Shown: positions 7,005 through 14,580, numbered from the stretch's first letter. The stretch is 22,771 bases of DNA from CAXTEJ01 sp964243295 (GCA_964243295.1 CAXTEJ010000052.1:1-22771), one strand, 5' to 3'. A program made the numbers and translations. Notes: a model not told the origin generated them from the letters alone.

Positions 7005-7627
7005 GTGTCCTCCTCCGTGGCCGGCCATGCCGGTTCACGCTCGACGTACAGCAGGGCGTTGACCGCGGCGGCGGCGACGGGGGTGCCGCCCTTCTCGCTG
7101 CGGTTGCTCAGGGCGGGCAGTCCGCTGTCGCGCAGCGCCTGCTTGGACTCGACGGCGCCGACGAACCCCACGGGCAGGCCGACGACGAGCGCGGGCCGCA
7201 GCCGCCGGCCGAGGTCGACGAGCTCGAACAGCGCGGTGGGCGCGTTGCCGACCACCCACACGGCCCCGGGCCCGGCGGCCTCGGCGGCGATGCGGACGCC
7301 GGCGGCGGACCGGGTGAGGCCGGTGGCGGCGGCCAGCTCGGCGGCGCGCCGGTCGCGGACGAGGCAGGTGCTGGCGCGCGAGGTGATGCCGGCGGCCACC
7401 ATCTGGGCGTCGACCACGATGGGTGCGTTGCCCTGCAACGCCGCCAGCCCCGCGGCCAGGGCGTCCTCGTCGCAGACCAGGTCGTCGACGTAGGCGAGGT
7501 CGGCGCTGGCGTGGACGACGCGCTCGACGACGGCGCGGGTGAGGGGCGCGAGGGCGGAGGTGTCGACCCGCCGCCGCAGGATCGCGTACGACGCGGCCTC
7601 GATCGGGTGCACGGCGCGGGCGCTCAC
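7001..7627 (-). CDS. cobH: Precorrin-8X methylmutase
   Basis: 208 residues, the usual family length. The enzyme moves the methyl group from C-11 to C-12 to form hydrogenobyrinate (or its cobalt form). Visible landmarks are HPIEAASYAILR near the N-terminus, VVHASADLAYV with the active-site His39, APIVVDAQMVAAGI, VGNAPTALFEL and VGLPVGFVGAVESK close to the C-terminus. The GTG start at 7627 overlaps the permease stop as GTGA, and its own TGA overlaps the cbiX ATG. Similarity begins immediately at this start, so it is firm. One perfect CGTTGC-N3-GCAACG palindrome lies in the gene. Confidence 0.93.
   Translation of the reverse strand: MSARAVHPIEAASYAILRRRVDTSALAPLTRAVVERVVHASADLAYVDDLVCDEDALAAGLAALQGNAPIVVDAQMVAAGITSRASTCLVRDRRAAELAAATGLTRSAAGVRIAAEAAGPGAVWVVGNAPTALFELVDLGRRLRPALVVGLPVGFVGAVESKQALRDSGLPALSNRSEKGGTPVAAAAVNALLYVEREPAWPATEEDT
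7426..7440. repeat. CGTTGC-N3-GCAACG palindrome copy 2 (in cobH, perfect)
   Basis: All twelve positions match. On the coding strand it spans Ala-Leu-Gln-Gly-Asn-Ala, with Leu written as the uncommon codon TTG. Confidence 0.7.
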
Positions 7628-8694
7628 GTGGCCGGCCCGTCGCTCGCGTAGCGCTCGTCGTACCGCCGCAGCCGCCACAGCAGCAGCGCGGCGCACCAGG
7701 CGAGCACCAGCACCGCCGCGATGCCGTAGCCGAACAGCTCGAAGCGGTCGGTGAGGGAGGCCCAGCCGGTGAGCGCGGTCAGGCCGAGGTGCGTGGCGAG
7801 CACGTCGGCGACGTACACCGAGGCGATGAAGGCGGCCACGACGACCGTCACGGCCGTGGTGGCGATGTTGTAGAACAGCGTCCGCGCGGGGTGGCGGTAG
7901 GCCCACGAGTACGCCCGGGCCATGACCAGCGAGTCCGCCGTGTCGAAGGCGCTCATGCCCGCGGCGAACAGCAGCGGCAGCGACAGCACGGCGTACGCCG
8001 GCAGGTGGCCGCCCGCCGCCGTCGAGGCGCTGAGCGACAGCAGCGTCACCTCGCTCGCCGTCTCGAGGCCCAGACCCATCAGCAGCCCGACGGGATACAT
8101 GTGCCACGACGAGCGGATCAGCCCGCGCAGCCGGCCGCCGAGCAGCCGGTTGACCAGCCCCCGGTCGAGCAGCGTGCGGTCGAGCGCGGCGGTGTCGAGC
8201 TCGCCGTGCCGCAGCCCGCGCCACAGTCGCACGATGCCGTGCAGCACCACGGCGTTCAGCGACGCGACCAGCAGCAGGAACACCGCCGCGACCACCACCG
8301 CGACCGTCGACAGCCGCTCGCGCAGGCCGACCGAGACGCTCGCCGACGCGTACGCGACGAGCAGCGAGAGCACGAGCACCACCGTCGAGTGGCCCATGGC
8401 GAAGAAGAACCCCACCCCGACCGGACGCCGGCCCCGCAGCAGCATCAGCCGTGTCGTGTCGTCGATGGCGGCGATGTGGTCGGCGTCGAAGGCGTGCCGG
8501 GTGCCCAGCGCGTAGGCCAGGGCCCCAGTGCCCGCGAGGCCCGCGGCGGCGGCAGGGTCGCCGCCCGCGCGCAGGTAGAGGCCAGCGCCCGCGAGGTGCA
8601 GGGCCAGCACGGCGCCGCAGATGCCCGAGAGCCGGACGCGCTCGGCCCGGGTCCACGCGCCGGACGCTGCTCGCCCGACGGCCGCGGTGCTCAC
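7624..8694 (-). CDS. HoxN/NixA-type nickel/cobalt permease (NiCoT)
   Basis: 356 residues with about eight hydrophobic segments. The signature RHAFDADHI (His67-Ile74) in the second membrane helix and LGLETASE in a later helix identify the NiCoT family, secondary permeases for Ni2+ or Co2+. It lies inside a riboswitch-controlled cobalamin operon next to two chelatase-type genes, so cobalt is the likely substrate; the residues that separate nickel from cobalt specificity cannot be judged by eye. The GTG start at 8694 overlaps the upstream cbiG/cobJ stop as GTGA, and the stop overlaps the cobH start in the same way. Confidence 0.92.
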   Translation of the reverse strand: MSTAAVGRAASGAWTRAERVRLSGICGAVLALHLAGAGLYLRAGGDPAAAAGLAGTGALAYALGTRHAFDADHIAAIDDTTRLMLLRGRRPVGVGFFFAMGHSTVVLVLSLLVAYASASVSVGLRERLSTVAVVVAAVFLLLVASLNAVVLHGIVRLWRGLRHGELDTAALDRTLLDRGLVNRLLGGRLRGLIRSSWHMYPVGLLMGLGLETASEVTLLSLSASTAAGGHLPAYAVLSLPLLFAAGMSAFDTADSLVMARAYSWAYRHPARTLFYNIATTAVTVVVAAFIASVYVADVLATHLGLTALTGWASLTDRFELFGYGIAAVLVLAWCAALLLWRLRRYDERYASDGPAT

Positions 8695-10400
8695 CGCATC
8701 CACCGGTACCCCCTCGGCGTGACCAGGTGCCCGTCGACGACGCGGCTCTGCGAGCAGCCCACGACGACGACGCTGTACATGTCGACCGTCGCCGGGTCGA
8801 GCTCGGCCAGCGTGGTCACCCGCACCGTCTCGTCGGGCCGCGACACGTTGCGCACCACGCCGACCGGGGTCGACGACGGCCGGCCCACCTGCAGCAGCCG
8901 CAGCGCCTCGGGCAGCTGCCCGGTGCGGCGCAGGCTGCGCGGGTTGTACAGGCACGCGACCAGGTCGCCCTCGGCGACGGCGCGCAGCCGCCGCTCGATC
9001 GCCGGCCACGGGGTGTGCAGGTCGGACAGCGACACGTAGGCGTGGTCGTTGCCGAGCGCCGCACCGAGCGCGGCGCTGGCGGCCAGCGCCGCCGTGACGC
9101 CCGGCACGCCGACGACCTCGAGGCGCGGGCCGTCGACGAGCGCCTGCTCGAGCGCCTCGAGCGTCGGGCTCGCCATCGCGTAGACACCGGCGTCGCCGGA
9201 GCCGACCACGGCGACGGCGAGCCCCTGCTGGGCCAGCCGCACGCTGGTGCGGGCGCGCTCCTCCTCGGCGCCGAGGCCGCTCTCGAGCACGGTCGTCGCG
9301 GAGCGCAGCAGGTCTCGGACCTGCGCGACGTACTGGTCGAGGCCGATGACGACCGACGCCCGTCGCAGCTCGGCCGCCGCGCGCGGCACCATCAGGTCGC
9401 GGGCACCCGGCCCGATGCCGACGAGCGCGAGGCGCCCGGGCACCGGCCGGCGTCCGACCGCGACCGTGGCGACCGCGTTCTTCGCTTTCGGCACCACCAG
9501 CTCGGCGCGCGCCTGCAGCACACTCGCCTCGGCGACGCTGCGGCTGCCGGTGGCAGCGGTCACCGCGGCGCTCGGGCTCGGCACGTCGTGCGCGTCGAGC
9601 TCGGCCGCGGTGAACGTGCGCATCGGCACACCCAGCGAGGCGGCCAGCGCCACGATGCCCGGCTCGTCGGCCTTGAGGTCGATGCTCACGACCTCGGCGA
9701 CGCTGAGCGCGCTGAGGCCGTTGTGGCGCAACGTATCGAGCGCCAGCGAGGCCACGTCGCCGGCGGCCGCGCCGCGGCTCGAGCCCACGCCGAGCACCAG
9801 CGTCGGTGGGCGCAGCACCGCCTCGCCCGCGGCCGGCTCGACCAGGCGGTCGCTGACGCGCAGCACGTGCGTCGCGCCGGGGTGGTCGCCGACCTGGCCG
9901 GGACGCACGCCCAGCGGCGGCAACGGGTACGGCGCGTCGGCGAGCAGGTGCACCGGCTCGCCGTCCAGCAGCGCCCGGCCCACGGCCGCGACGTCGCCCT
10001 CGACGGGCAGCCCCAGCTGGTCGAGCCCGATGACGCCGGCGCTGTCGCTCGCGGTGGTGACCACCGCCTGCGCACCCAGCACAGCGGACACCCGCTCGGC
10101 GAGCGCGTTGGCGCCGCCGCCGTGACCGCCGAGCACCGGCACGGCCCAGCGGGCCGACTCGTCGACGCACACGACGCCGGGGTCGGAAGCCTTGCCCAGC
10201 AGCAGCGGCGCGAGCAGGCGCACCGTCGCGCCGACCGCCAGGAAGCAGACGACCTGGTCGCACGCGGCGACGGCGCGCGGCAGCGCCTGGGCGGCCGGCC
10301 CGTCGTAGGCCGTCACCTCCTCACCTCCGGCGCGCAGCGCCGTGGTGAGCCGCTGACCGGCGGCGTGGCCGGCCGCGGTGACCGTCACCACGCCGATCAC
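8691..10400 (-). CDS. cobJ: CbiG-CobJ fusion: cobalt-precorrin-5A hydrolase + precorrin-3B C17-methyltransferase
   Basis: 569 residues holding two enzymes. Residues 1 to about 320 are CbiG: an N-terminal part with GATVRLLAPLLLGK and VLGGHGGGANALA, and a C-terminal part with LGVGSSRGA, SIDLKADEPG and LVVPKAKN. CbiG opens the ring-A lactone and releases acetaldehyde in the early-cobalt pathway. Residues 323-569 are CobJ/CbiH: VGIGPGARDL, VVGSGDAGVYAMASP and LYNPRS, the C17 methylase that contracts the ring. Such fusions are known in Actinobacteria. The GTG start at 10400 overlaps the cobL stop as GTGA; the open frame upstream of it is a cobL shadow. The fused CbiG domain suggests cobalt-containing intermediates. 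It also contains copy 3 of the palindrome. Confidence 0.92.
   Translation of the reverse strand: MIGVVTVTAAGHAAGQRLTTALRAGGEEVTAYDGPAAQALPRAVAACDQVVCFLAVGATVRLLAPLLLGKASDPGVVCVDESARWAVPVLGGHGGGANALAERVSAVLGAQAVVTTASDSAGVIGLDQLGLPVEGDVAAVGRALLDGEPVHLLADAPYPLPPLGVRPGQVGDHPGATHVLRVSDRLVEPAAGEAVLRPPTLVLGVGSSRGAAAGDVASLALDTLRHNGLSALSVAEVVSIDLKADEPGIVALAASLGVPMRTFTAAELDAHDVPSPSAAVTAATGSRSVAEASVLQARAELVVPKAKNAVATVAVGRRPVPGRLALVGIGPGARDLMVPRAAAELRRASVVIGLDQYVAQVRDLLRSATTVLESGLGAEEERARTSVRLAQQGLAVAVVGSGDAGVYAMASPTLEALEQALVDGPRLEVVGVPGVTAALAASAALGAALGNDHAYVSLSDLHTPWPAIERRLRAVAEGDLVACLYNPRSLRRTGQLPEALRLLQVGRPSSTPVGVVRNVSRPDETVRVTTLAELDPATVDMYSVVVVGCSQSRVVDGHLVTPRGYRWMR
9719..9733. repeat. CGTTGC-N3-GCAACG palindrome copy 3 (in cbiG domain, one mismatch)
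   Basis: Eleven of twelve positions match (T for C in the left arm as written on the plus strand). Coding strand: Thr-Leu-Arg-His-Asn-Gly, with Leu as TTG. Confidence 0.6.
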
Positions 10401-11605
10401 GCGCGCACCCCCGTCACCAGCGTCACCGGGTTGGCCGCGGCGAGGCGGTGCGTGCCGTCGGGCAGTCCGCTGAGTCGTGACGCGGCGAGCTGCACGCCGT
10501 CGACGCTGAAGCCGTTGCGCTGCAACGCCTGCAGGGAAGGGCCGATGCGCTCGACCGCCGCGAGTGCGACGACGACCGACCGCGCCCCGGGCCGGGACGC
10601 CACGGCCTCGACCACCTCGGTGCCGCCGCCACCGACGAAGACGGCGTCGGCGTCGCGCAGGCCCGCGAGCGCCTGGGGTGCCGCGCCGGCGACGACCTCG
10701 AGGCGCACCCCGTGCCGGACCGCGTTGGCCCGCACCCGCTCGCACTGCTCGCCGTCGCGCTCGACGGCGACCACGTCGGCTCCCAGCCGGGCGCACTCGA
10801 CGCCGACCGACCCGCTGCCCGCGCCGACGTCCCAGACCGTGCGGCCGGGGGCCGGGGCGAGCGAGGCCAGGGCGAGCGCGCGCACCTCGCGCTTGGTCAC
10901 CATCGAACCGCGGTGGTCGAACTGGTCCTCCGGCAGCGCCCACGACGACGGCAGCCCCGGGCCGCTGCGCCAGCGCGCGCCCACGGCACCGGGGTCGACG
11001 GCGAGCACGACGTTGGGCTCGGCGTACGGCGGCCGGCAGTCGGCGCCGCCGCGCACCCGCTCGTCGTCCTCGCCGAGCCGCTCGGCGACCCACACGTCAC
11101 GACCCAGACGCCGCAGCTCGGTGACGACGTCGTGGGCCGGCAGCTGCGGCGAGGTGAGCACCGCGACCTTGGCCGCGACCCGCGCGGCGGCGAGCGCCGG
11201 ACCGGCGGGCCGCCCGTGCGCCGACACCACGACGGCGTCCTCCCACGGCTGACCGATGCGCCCGAAGGCCAGCGCCACCGACGACGCACCCGGCCTCACC
11301 CGGACGTCGGCGCCGGCCTCGCGCAGCGACCGCACCGCACCGAAGAACCCGGGGTCGCCGCTCGCGACGAGCACGCAGGCACGGTCGTCGGTGGCCGCGG
11401 CCACGACCGCCTCCAGCGCCCGCGCCCACGGCGTCGCGCCCGAGCCGAGCGCCAGAGCCTCACCGGACAGCTCGATGCGCTGCGCCGCAACGGCTTCGAG
11501 GTGCCGCGCGCCGCCGACCACCAGGTCGGCCGCCTCGAGCGCCCGCCGGGAGCCGTCGTCCAGCGGCCGGCCGTCCCAGCCCACCACCACGACGGGTGCG
11601 GTCAC
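10397..11605 (-). CDS. cobL: Precorrin-6Y C5,15-methyltransferase (decarboxylating), CbiE-CbiT fusion
   Basis: 402 residues. Residues 1 to about 205 are the CbiE tetrapyrrole methylase domain (VVVGWDG, LVVGGARHL, VLVASGDPGFFG). Residues from about 225 are the CbiT Rossmann methylase, with the SAM loop WDVGAGSGSVGVE at 258-270 and AVFVGGGG further on. The fused enzyme methylates C-5 and C-15 and decarboxylates the C-12 acetate. CobL as a fusion is the usual state in aerobic producers and Actinobacteria. The GTG start at 11605 overlaps the cobM stop as GTGA; the frame remains open far upstream only as an antisense-free shadow of cobM. Two palindrome copies (one perfect) lie in the gene, one in each domain. 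Confidence 0.94.
   Translation of the reverse strand: MTAPVVVVGWDGRPLDDGSRRALEAADLVVGGARHLEAVAAQRIELSGEALALGSGATPWARALEAVVAAATDDRACVLVASGDPGFFGAVRSLREAGADVRVRPGASSVALAFGRIGQPWEDAVVVSAHGRPAGPALAAARVAAKVAVLTSPQLPAHDVVTELRRLGRDVWVAERLGEDDERVRGGADCRPPYAEPNVVLAVDPGAVGARWRSGPGLPSSWALPEDQFDHRGSMVTKREVRALALASLAPAPGRTVWDVGAGSGSVGVECARLGADVVAVERDGEQCERVRANAVRHGVRLEVVAGAAPQALAGLRDADAVFVGGGGTEVVEAVASRPGARSVVVALAAVERIGPSLQALQRNGFSVDGVQLAASRLSGLPDGTHRLAAANPVTLVTGVRA
10513..10527. repeat. CGTTGC-N3-GCAACG palindrome copy 4 (in cobL, perfect)
   Basis: All twelve positions match. Coding strand: Ala-Leu-Gln-Arg-Asn-Gly, with Leu as TTG. It lies in the CbiT part. Confidence 0.7.
11478..11492. repeat. CGTTGC-N3-GCAACG palindrome copy 5 (in cobL, one mismatch)
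   Basis: Eleven of twelve positions match. Read in the Val-Ala-Ala-Gln-Arg frame, as in the cobC copy, so the DNA pattern is conserved while the peptide is not. It lies in the CbiE part. Confidence 0.55.
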
Positions 11606-12420
11606 GACGCGCCCTTGAGCTCGCGCCGTGCCGAGCGCTCGGCCCGGCGGTGCCCGTGGAAGTGGCCCGGGTGGTACAGGTGCGATCGCGTGCCGCCGCC
11701 GGCGAGGGCCGGGCCGACGAGCACGAGCGTGTGCTTCCAGAGCCGGTGCTCCTTGCAGGTCGCCTCCAGGTCGGCGAGCCGGCAGTGCACCACGAGCTCG
11801 TCGGGCCAGGTGGCGGCGTAGGCCACGACGCAGGGGGTGTCGGGCCCGTAGCCGCCGGCCAGCAGCTCGTCGGCGAGCTGCCCGGAGCGGGCCGCGGACA
11901 GGAACAGCGCCATGGTCGTGCCGTGGCGGGCGAAGTCGCGCACGCTCTCGCCGTCCGGCATCGGGGTCTTCCCGCCCTCGAGGCGGGTGAGCACGACCGA
12001 CTGCGCCACCTCCGGCACGGTCAGCTCGCGCTCGACGAGCGCCGCGACGGCGCTGAAGGCCGAGACGCCGGGAATGGTCTCGTAGCCGAGGCCGAGCTCG
12101 TCGCACAGGTCGCGCTGCTCCTGCACCGCGCCCCACAGCGCCGGGTCGCCGGAGTGGATCCGCGCGACGACGAGGCCCTCGCGCACAGCCCGCTCGTACA
12201 GCGGGCGCACCCCCTCGAGCGCGAGCTTCGCGGAATCGACGACCTCCGCGCCGGGACGGGCGTGCTGCAGCACGTCCTCGTGCACCAGGCTCGCGGCCCA
12301 CACGACGACGGCGGCCGACTCGATGGCGCGCACGGCCCGCACGGTCAGCAGGTCGGCGGCGCCGGGGCCCGCCCCCACGAACCAGAGCTTGGCCGAGCCG
12401 GACGGCTGGTGGTCGCTCAC
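11602..12420 (-). CDS. cobM: Precorrin-4 C11-methyltransferase
   Basis: 272 residues of the class III tetrapyrrole methylase family. Landmarks are VGAGPGAADLLTVRA at the N-terminus (SAM/precursor loop), VVARIHSGDPALWGAVQEQ, IPGVSAFSAVAALV and LTRLEGGKTPMPDGESV, the last being distinctive of CobM/CbiF. The enzyme methylates C-11 of precorrin-4. The C-terminal 25 residues are His/Arg-rich and look like a lineage extension. The GTG start at 12420 overlaps the cobI stop as GTGA, and similarity begins about 10 residues after it. It sits in ring-methylation order between cobI and cobL. Confidence 0.94.
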   Translation of the reverse strand: MSDHQPSGSAKLWFVGAGPGAADLLTVRAVRAIESAAVVVWAASLVHEDVLQHARPGAEVVDSAKLALEGVRPLYERAVREGLVVARIHSGDPALWGAVQEQRDLCDELGLGYETIPGVSAFSAVAALVERELTVPEVAQSVVLTRLEGGKTPMPDGESVRDFARHGTTMALFLSAARSGQLADELLAGGYGPDTPCVVAYAATWPDELVVHCRLADLEATCKEHRLWKHTLVLVGPALAGGGTRSHLYHPGHFHGHRRAERSARRELKGAS

Positions 12421-13160
12421 AGGCGGCCTCCTCGGGTGCGTGCCCCAGGCGGGGCGAGGACGGTGGTCAGGTAGCCGAGCTCGCCGTCAGCCTGCGCGGC
12501 CCCGACGACGCGCTCGGTCGGCAGCCCGAGGTCGGCGCCCACGACGGCGGCGTCGAGCCGGTCGTCGTCGGCGAGAGCCGCCAGCACCTCGGGCAGGTGG
12601 CGCCCGCCCTTGTAGGCGACGACGGTGTCGCCCCGGCGCAACGCCTCCCGGTAGCCGTCGAGGCCAGCGGTCATCGGGTAGAGCACCAGCGTCTCCTCGC
12701 CCTCGACGAGGGGGACGCCGGACCGCGCGGCCAGGTGCTGCATCGCGGTGATGCCGGGGACGCTGGTGACGACCAGCCCCGGCACCAGCTCGCGCACCGT
12801 GGCGGCGAGGTAGGAGAACGTCGAGTAGACGTTCGGGTCGCCGATGGTGGCGAAGGCGACCGTGCGGGCGCCTGATGTGTAGGCGTCGCGGACGGCAGCG
12901 CCGGCCACGTCCCACGCGCCCTCGCGGCGACCGCGGTCGGTGCGCTCGTTGAGGGCGAAGAACAGGCGCTGCACCCGGTCGTGGTCGACGTGCGCCCGCA
13001 CCGTGCGCTCGGCGCGGCCGACCGCGCCGACGTCCATGGTGGGCACGAGCACGAGGTCGGCGCCCTGCAGCACCCGGACGGCCTTGACGGTCACCAGCTC
13101 GGGGTCGCCGGGGCCGACGCCGACACCGACCAGCTCGGCGCGGGGCGCAGCGGCGCTCAC
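12417..13160 (-). CDS. cobI: Precorrin-2 C20-methyltransferase
   Basis: 247 residues of the tetrapyrrole methylase family, with VGVGVGPGDPELVTVKAVRVL at the N-terminus, FATIGDPNVYSTFSYL in the middle and VPGITAMQHLAARSGVPLVEGEE, typical of CobI/CbiL. The enzyme methylates C-20 of precorrin-2 (or cobalt-factor II). The GTG at 13160 is the only suitable in-frame start. It does not overlap cobB directly: a 38-bp tandem duplication has moved it downstream of the cobB stop, and a 13-codon frame bridges the gap. The N-terminal residues VSAAAPRA are coded inside repeat copy 1. The end overlaps cobM as GTGA. Confidence 0.94.
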   Translation of the reverse strand: MSAAAPRAELVGVGVGPGDPELVTVKAVRVLQGADLVLVPTMDVGAVGRAERTVRAHVDHDRVQRLFFALNERTDRGRREGAWDVAGAAVRDAYTSGARTVAFATIGDPNVYSTFSYLAATVRELVPGLVVTSVPGITAMQHLAARSGVPLVEGEETLVLYPMTAGLDGYREALRRGDTVVAYKGGRHLPEVLAALADDDRLDAAVVGADLGLPTERVVGAAQADGELGYLTTVLAPPGARTRGGRL

Positions 13161-13211
13161 GCGCGCACCAGCCCGGCGCGGGGCGCAGCGGCGCTCACGC
13201 GCGCACCAGCC
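13136..13211 (-). repeat. Perfect 38-bp tandem duplication at the cobB/cobI junction
   Basis: Bases 13136-13173 and 13174-13211 are identical and adjacent. The unit holds the last codons and stop of cobB together with the GTGA start and first codons of cobI. The cobB stop in use lies in the right copy and the cobI start in use in the left copy. The identity of the copies points to a recent event. Confidence 0.93.
13157..13198 (-). CDS. 13-codon relay mini-ORF between cobB and cobI
   Basis: Because 38 is not a multiple of three, the old cobI start (GTG at 13198, still overlapping the cobB stop as GTGA) now reads a short frame, VSAAAPRAGLVRA, which stops at 13157-13159. That stop overlaps the functional cobI GTG, again as GTGA. 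The peptide is the CobI N-terminus joined to the CobB C-terminus and is unlikely to have a function, but its translation could hand ribosomes from cobB to cobI. Translation itself is inference. Confidence 0.4.
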   Translation of the reverse strand: MSAAAPRAGLVRA

Positions 13212-14580
13212 GCGCGTGGTCGGCGAGCCGGGCGGCCGCGGCCGGGTGCCCGGCCCAGTGCACGTGCAGGTACGACGCGTGCACCGAGCCGCTGACGAAC
13301 CCCTCGTGCTGGGCGGGGGCGCCGTCGACCGACCACGCCCACGCCGGCTCGCCGGCGCGCGGCTCGACCACCGTGCGGTGGAACTCGTGGCCCGTCACGC
13401 GCTCGCCGGCGCGGGCGAGCACCGAGCCGGTGACCGCCACGGCAGACCGGTAGCCCAGCGCCAGCCGCGGCGTCATGCGCGCCGTGACCGGCAGCACCCC
13501 GCACATGGGCAGCCCGTCGAGGTGCTCCGCGAGGTAGAGCAGCCCGGCGCACTCGGCGACCACGGCACCCCCGTCGCGCACCAGCCGCGCGACGTCTGCG
13601 CGCAGCGCAGCGTTGCGCGACAACGGCTCTGCGTGCACCTCGGGGAAGCCGCCGCCCACCACGAGCGCCGACGTCCCGGACGGCAGGTGCTCGTCGGTGA
13701 GGGGGTCGACGACCGCGACGTCGCAGCCGGCCGCCTCGAGCAGCTCGGTCGTCTCGTTGTAGGAGAACGTGAACGCCGCGCCACCGGCGACCGCGACGAC
13801 GGGCCGCTCACGGGCGGCGCCGGCCTCCGGCAGCGCGGCCGCGGCCGACCACGGCTCTGCGACGACCGGTGGCGCGGTGCGGGCGAGGCGCACGACGGCC
13901 TCGACGTCGATGCTCGACGCGACGAGATCCGCCAGCCGGTCGACGACCTCGACCGCGGCCCGGTCACGCTCGGCCGCGGGCACGAGCCCGAGGTGGCGGC
14001 TCGGGACCGCGACGGATCCGTTGCGGCGCAACGCTCCTAGCACCGGCACGCCGGTGGCCTCGACGGCGGCGCGCAGCTCGCGCTCGTGGCGGTCGGAGCC
14101 GACCTTGTTGAGCACCACGCCGCCGAGCCGCACGCCCGGGTCGAAGGTGGCGAAGCCGTGCACCGTGGCGGCGGCGCTGCGACCGGTGGCCGAGGCGTCG
14201 AGCACCAGCAGCACGGGCGCGCGCAGCAGCGTCGCGACGTGGGCGGTGGAGGCGAAGCCCTCCTGGCCCACCACCCCGTCGAACAGCCCCATGACGCCCT
14301 CGACGACCGCGACGTCGGCCGGCCGCGGCGTGAGCGCGCCGTGCAGGAACAGCGGCACCACGCGGTCGACGTCCTGCAGGAACGGGTCGAGGTTGCGGCC
14401 GGGCCGGCCGGTGGCGAGCGCGTGGTAGCCGGGGTCGATGTAGTCGGGCCCCACCTTGTGCCCGCTGACGCTGAGACCGCCTCGGCGCAGCGCGGCCATG
14501 AGCCCGGTGGCGACCGTGGTCTTGCCGTGCCCCGAGCCGGGCGCGGCGACGACGACGCGAGGCACCTCGTGCGAGGTCAC
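13195..14580 (-). CDS. cobB: Cobyrinate / hydrogenobyrinate a,c-diamide synthase
   Basis: 461 residues in two domains. The N-terminal dethiobiotin-synthetase-like ATPase has APGSGHGKTTVATGL (P-loop), HKVGPDYIDPGYH and VEGVMGLFDG. The C-terminal class I glutamine amidotransferase has AECAGLLYL with the nucleophile Cys344, GYRSAVAV, GHEFHRT and the catalytic-type His in SYLHVHW. The enzyme amidates the a and c side chains using glutamine and ATP, and the family includes both cobalt-containing and cobalt-free substrates. The GTG start at 14580 overlaps the cobO stop as GTGA. The stop lies in the right copy of the 38-bp duplication. Two palindrome copies are inside the gene. Confidence 0.94.
   Translation of the reverse strand: MTSHEVPRVVVAAPGSGHGKTTVATGLMAALRRGGLSVSGHKVGPDYIDPGYHALATGRPGRNLDPFLQDVDRVVPLFLHGALTPRPADVAVVEGVMGLFDGVVGQEGFASTAHVATLLRAPVLLVLDASATGRSAAATVHGFATFDPGVRLGGVVLNKVGSDRHERELRAAVEATGVPVLGALRRNGSVAVPSRHLGLVPAAERDRAAVEVVDRLADLVASSIDVEAVVRLARTAPPVVAEPWSAAAALPEAGAARERPVVAVAGGAAFTFSYNETTELLEAAGCDVAVVDPLTDEHLPSGTSALVVGGGFPEVHAEPLSRNAALRADVARLVRDGGAVVAECAGLLYLAEHLDGLPMCGVLPVTARMTPRLALGYRSAVAVTGSVLARAGERVTGHEFHRTVVEPRAGEPAWAWSVDGAPAQHEGFVSGSVHASYLHVHWAGHPAAAARLADHARLVRA
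13611..13625. repeat. CGTTGC-N3-GCAACG palindrome copy 6 (in cobB, one mismatch)
   Basis: Eleven of twelve positions match. Coding strand: Pro-Leu-Ser-Arg-Asn-Ala, with Leu as TTG. Confidence 0.55.
14019..14033. repeat. CGTTGC-N3-GCAACG palindrome copy 7 (in cobB, perfect)
   Basis: All twelve positions match; the symmetry extends over the centre as CGTTGCG-G-CGCAACG. Coding strand: Ala-Leu-Arg-Arg-Asn-Gly, with Leu as TTG. Confidence 0.7.

Noticed and set aside
9047..9061. Further weak match to CGTTGC-N3-GCAACG in cobJ
   Set aside because: Two mismatches in the right arm; indistinguishable from chance at this GC content.
8451..11252. A 933-codon plus-strand open frame across the permease, cobJ and cobL genes
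   Set aside because: The translation is low-complexity Arg/Gly/Ala sequence; the minus strand carries well-conserved enzymes throughout.
12622..12636. Half-site of the palindrome in cobI (GCAACG arm only)
   Set aside because: The left arm has three mismatches, so it was not counted as a copy.
13136..13211. Frameshift or gene disruption at the cobB/cobI junction
   Set aside because: Both flanking proteins are complete: CobB ends with its normal stop and CobI begins at a valid GTG; only the overlap segment is duplicated.
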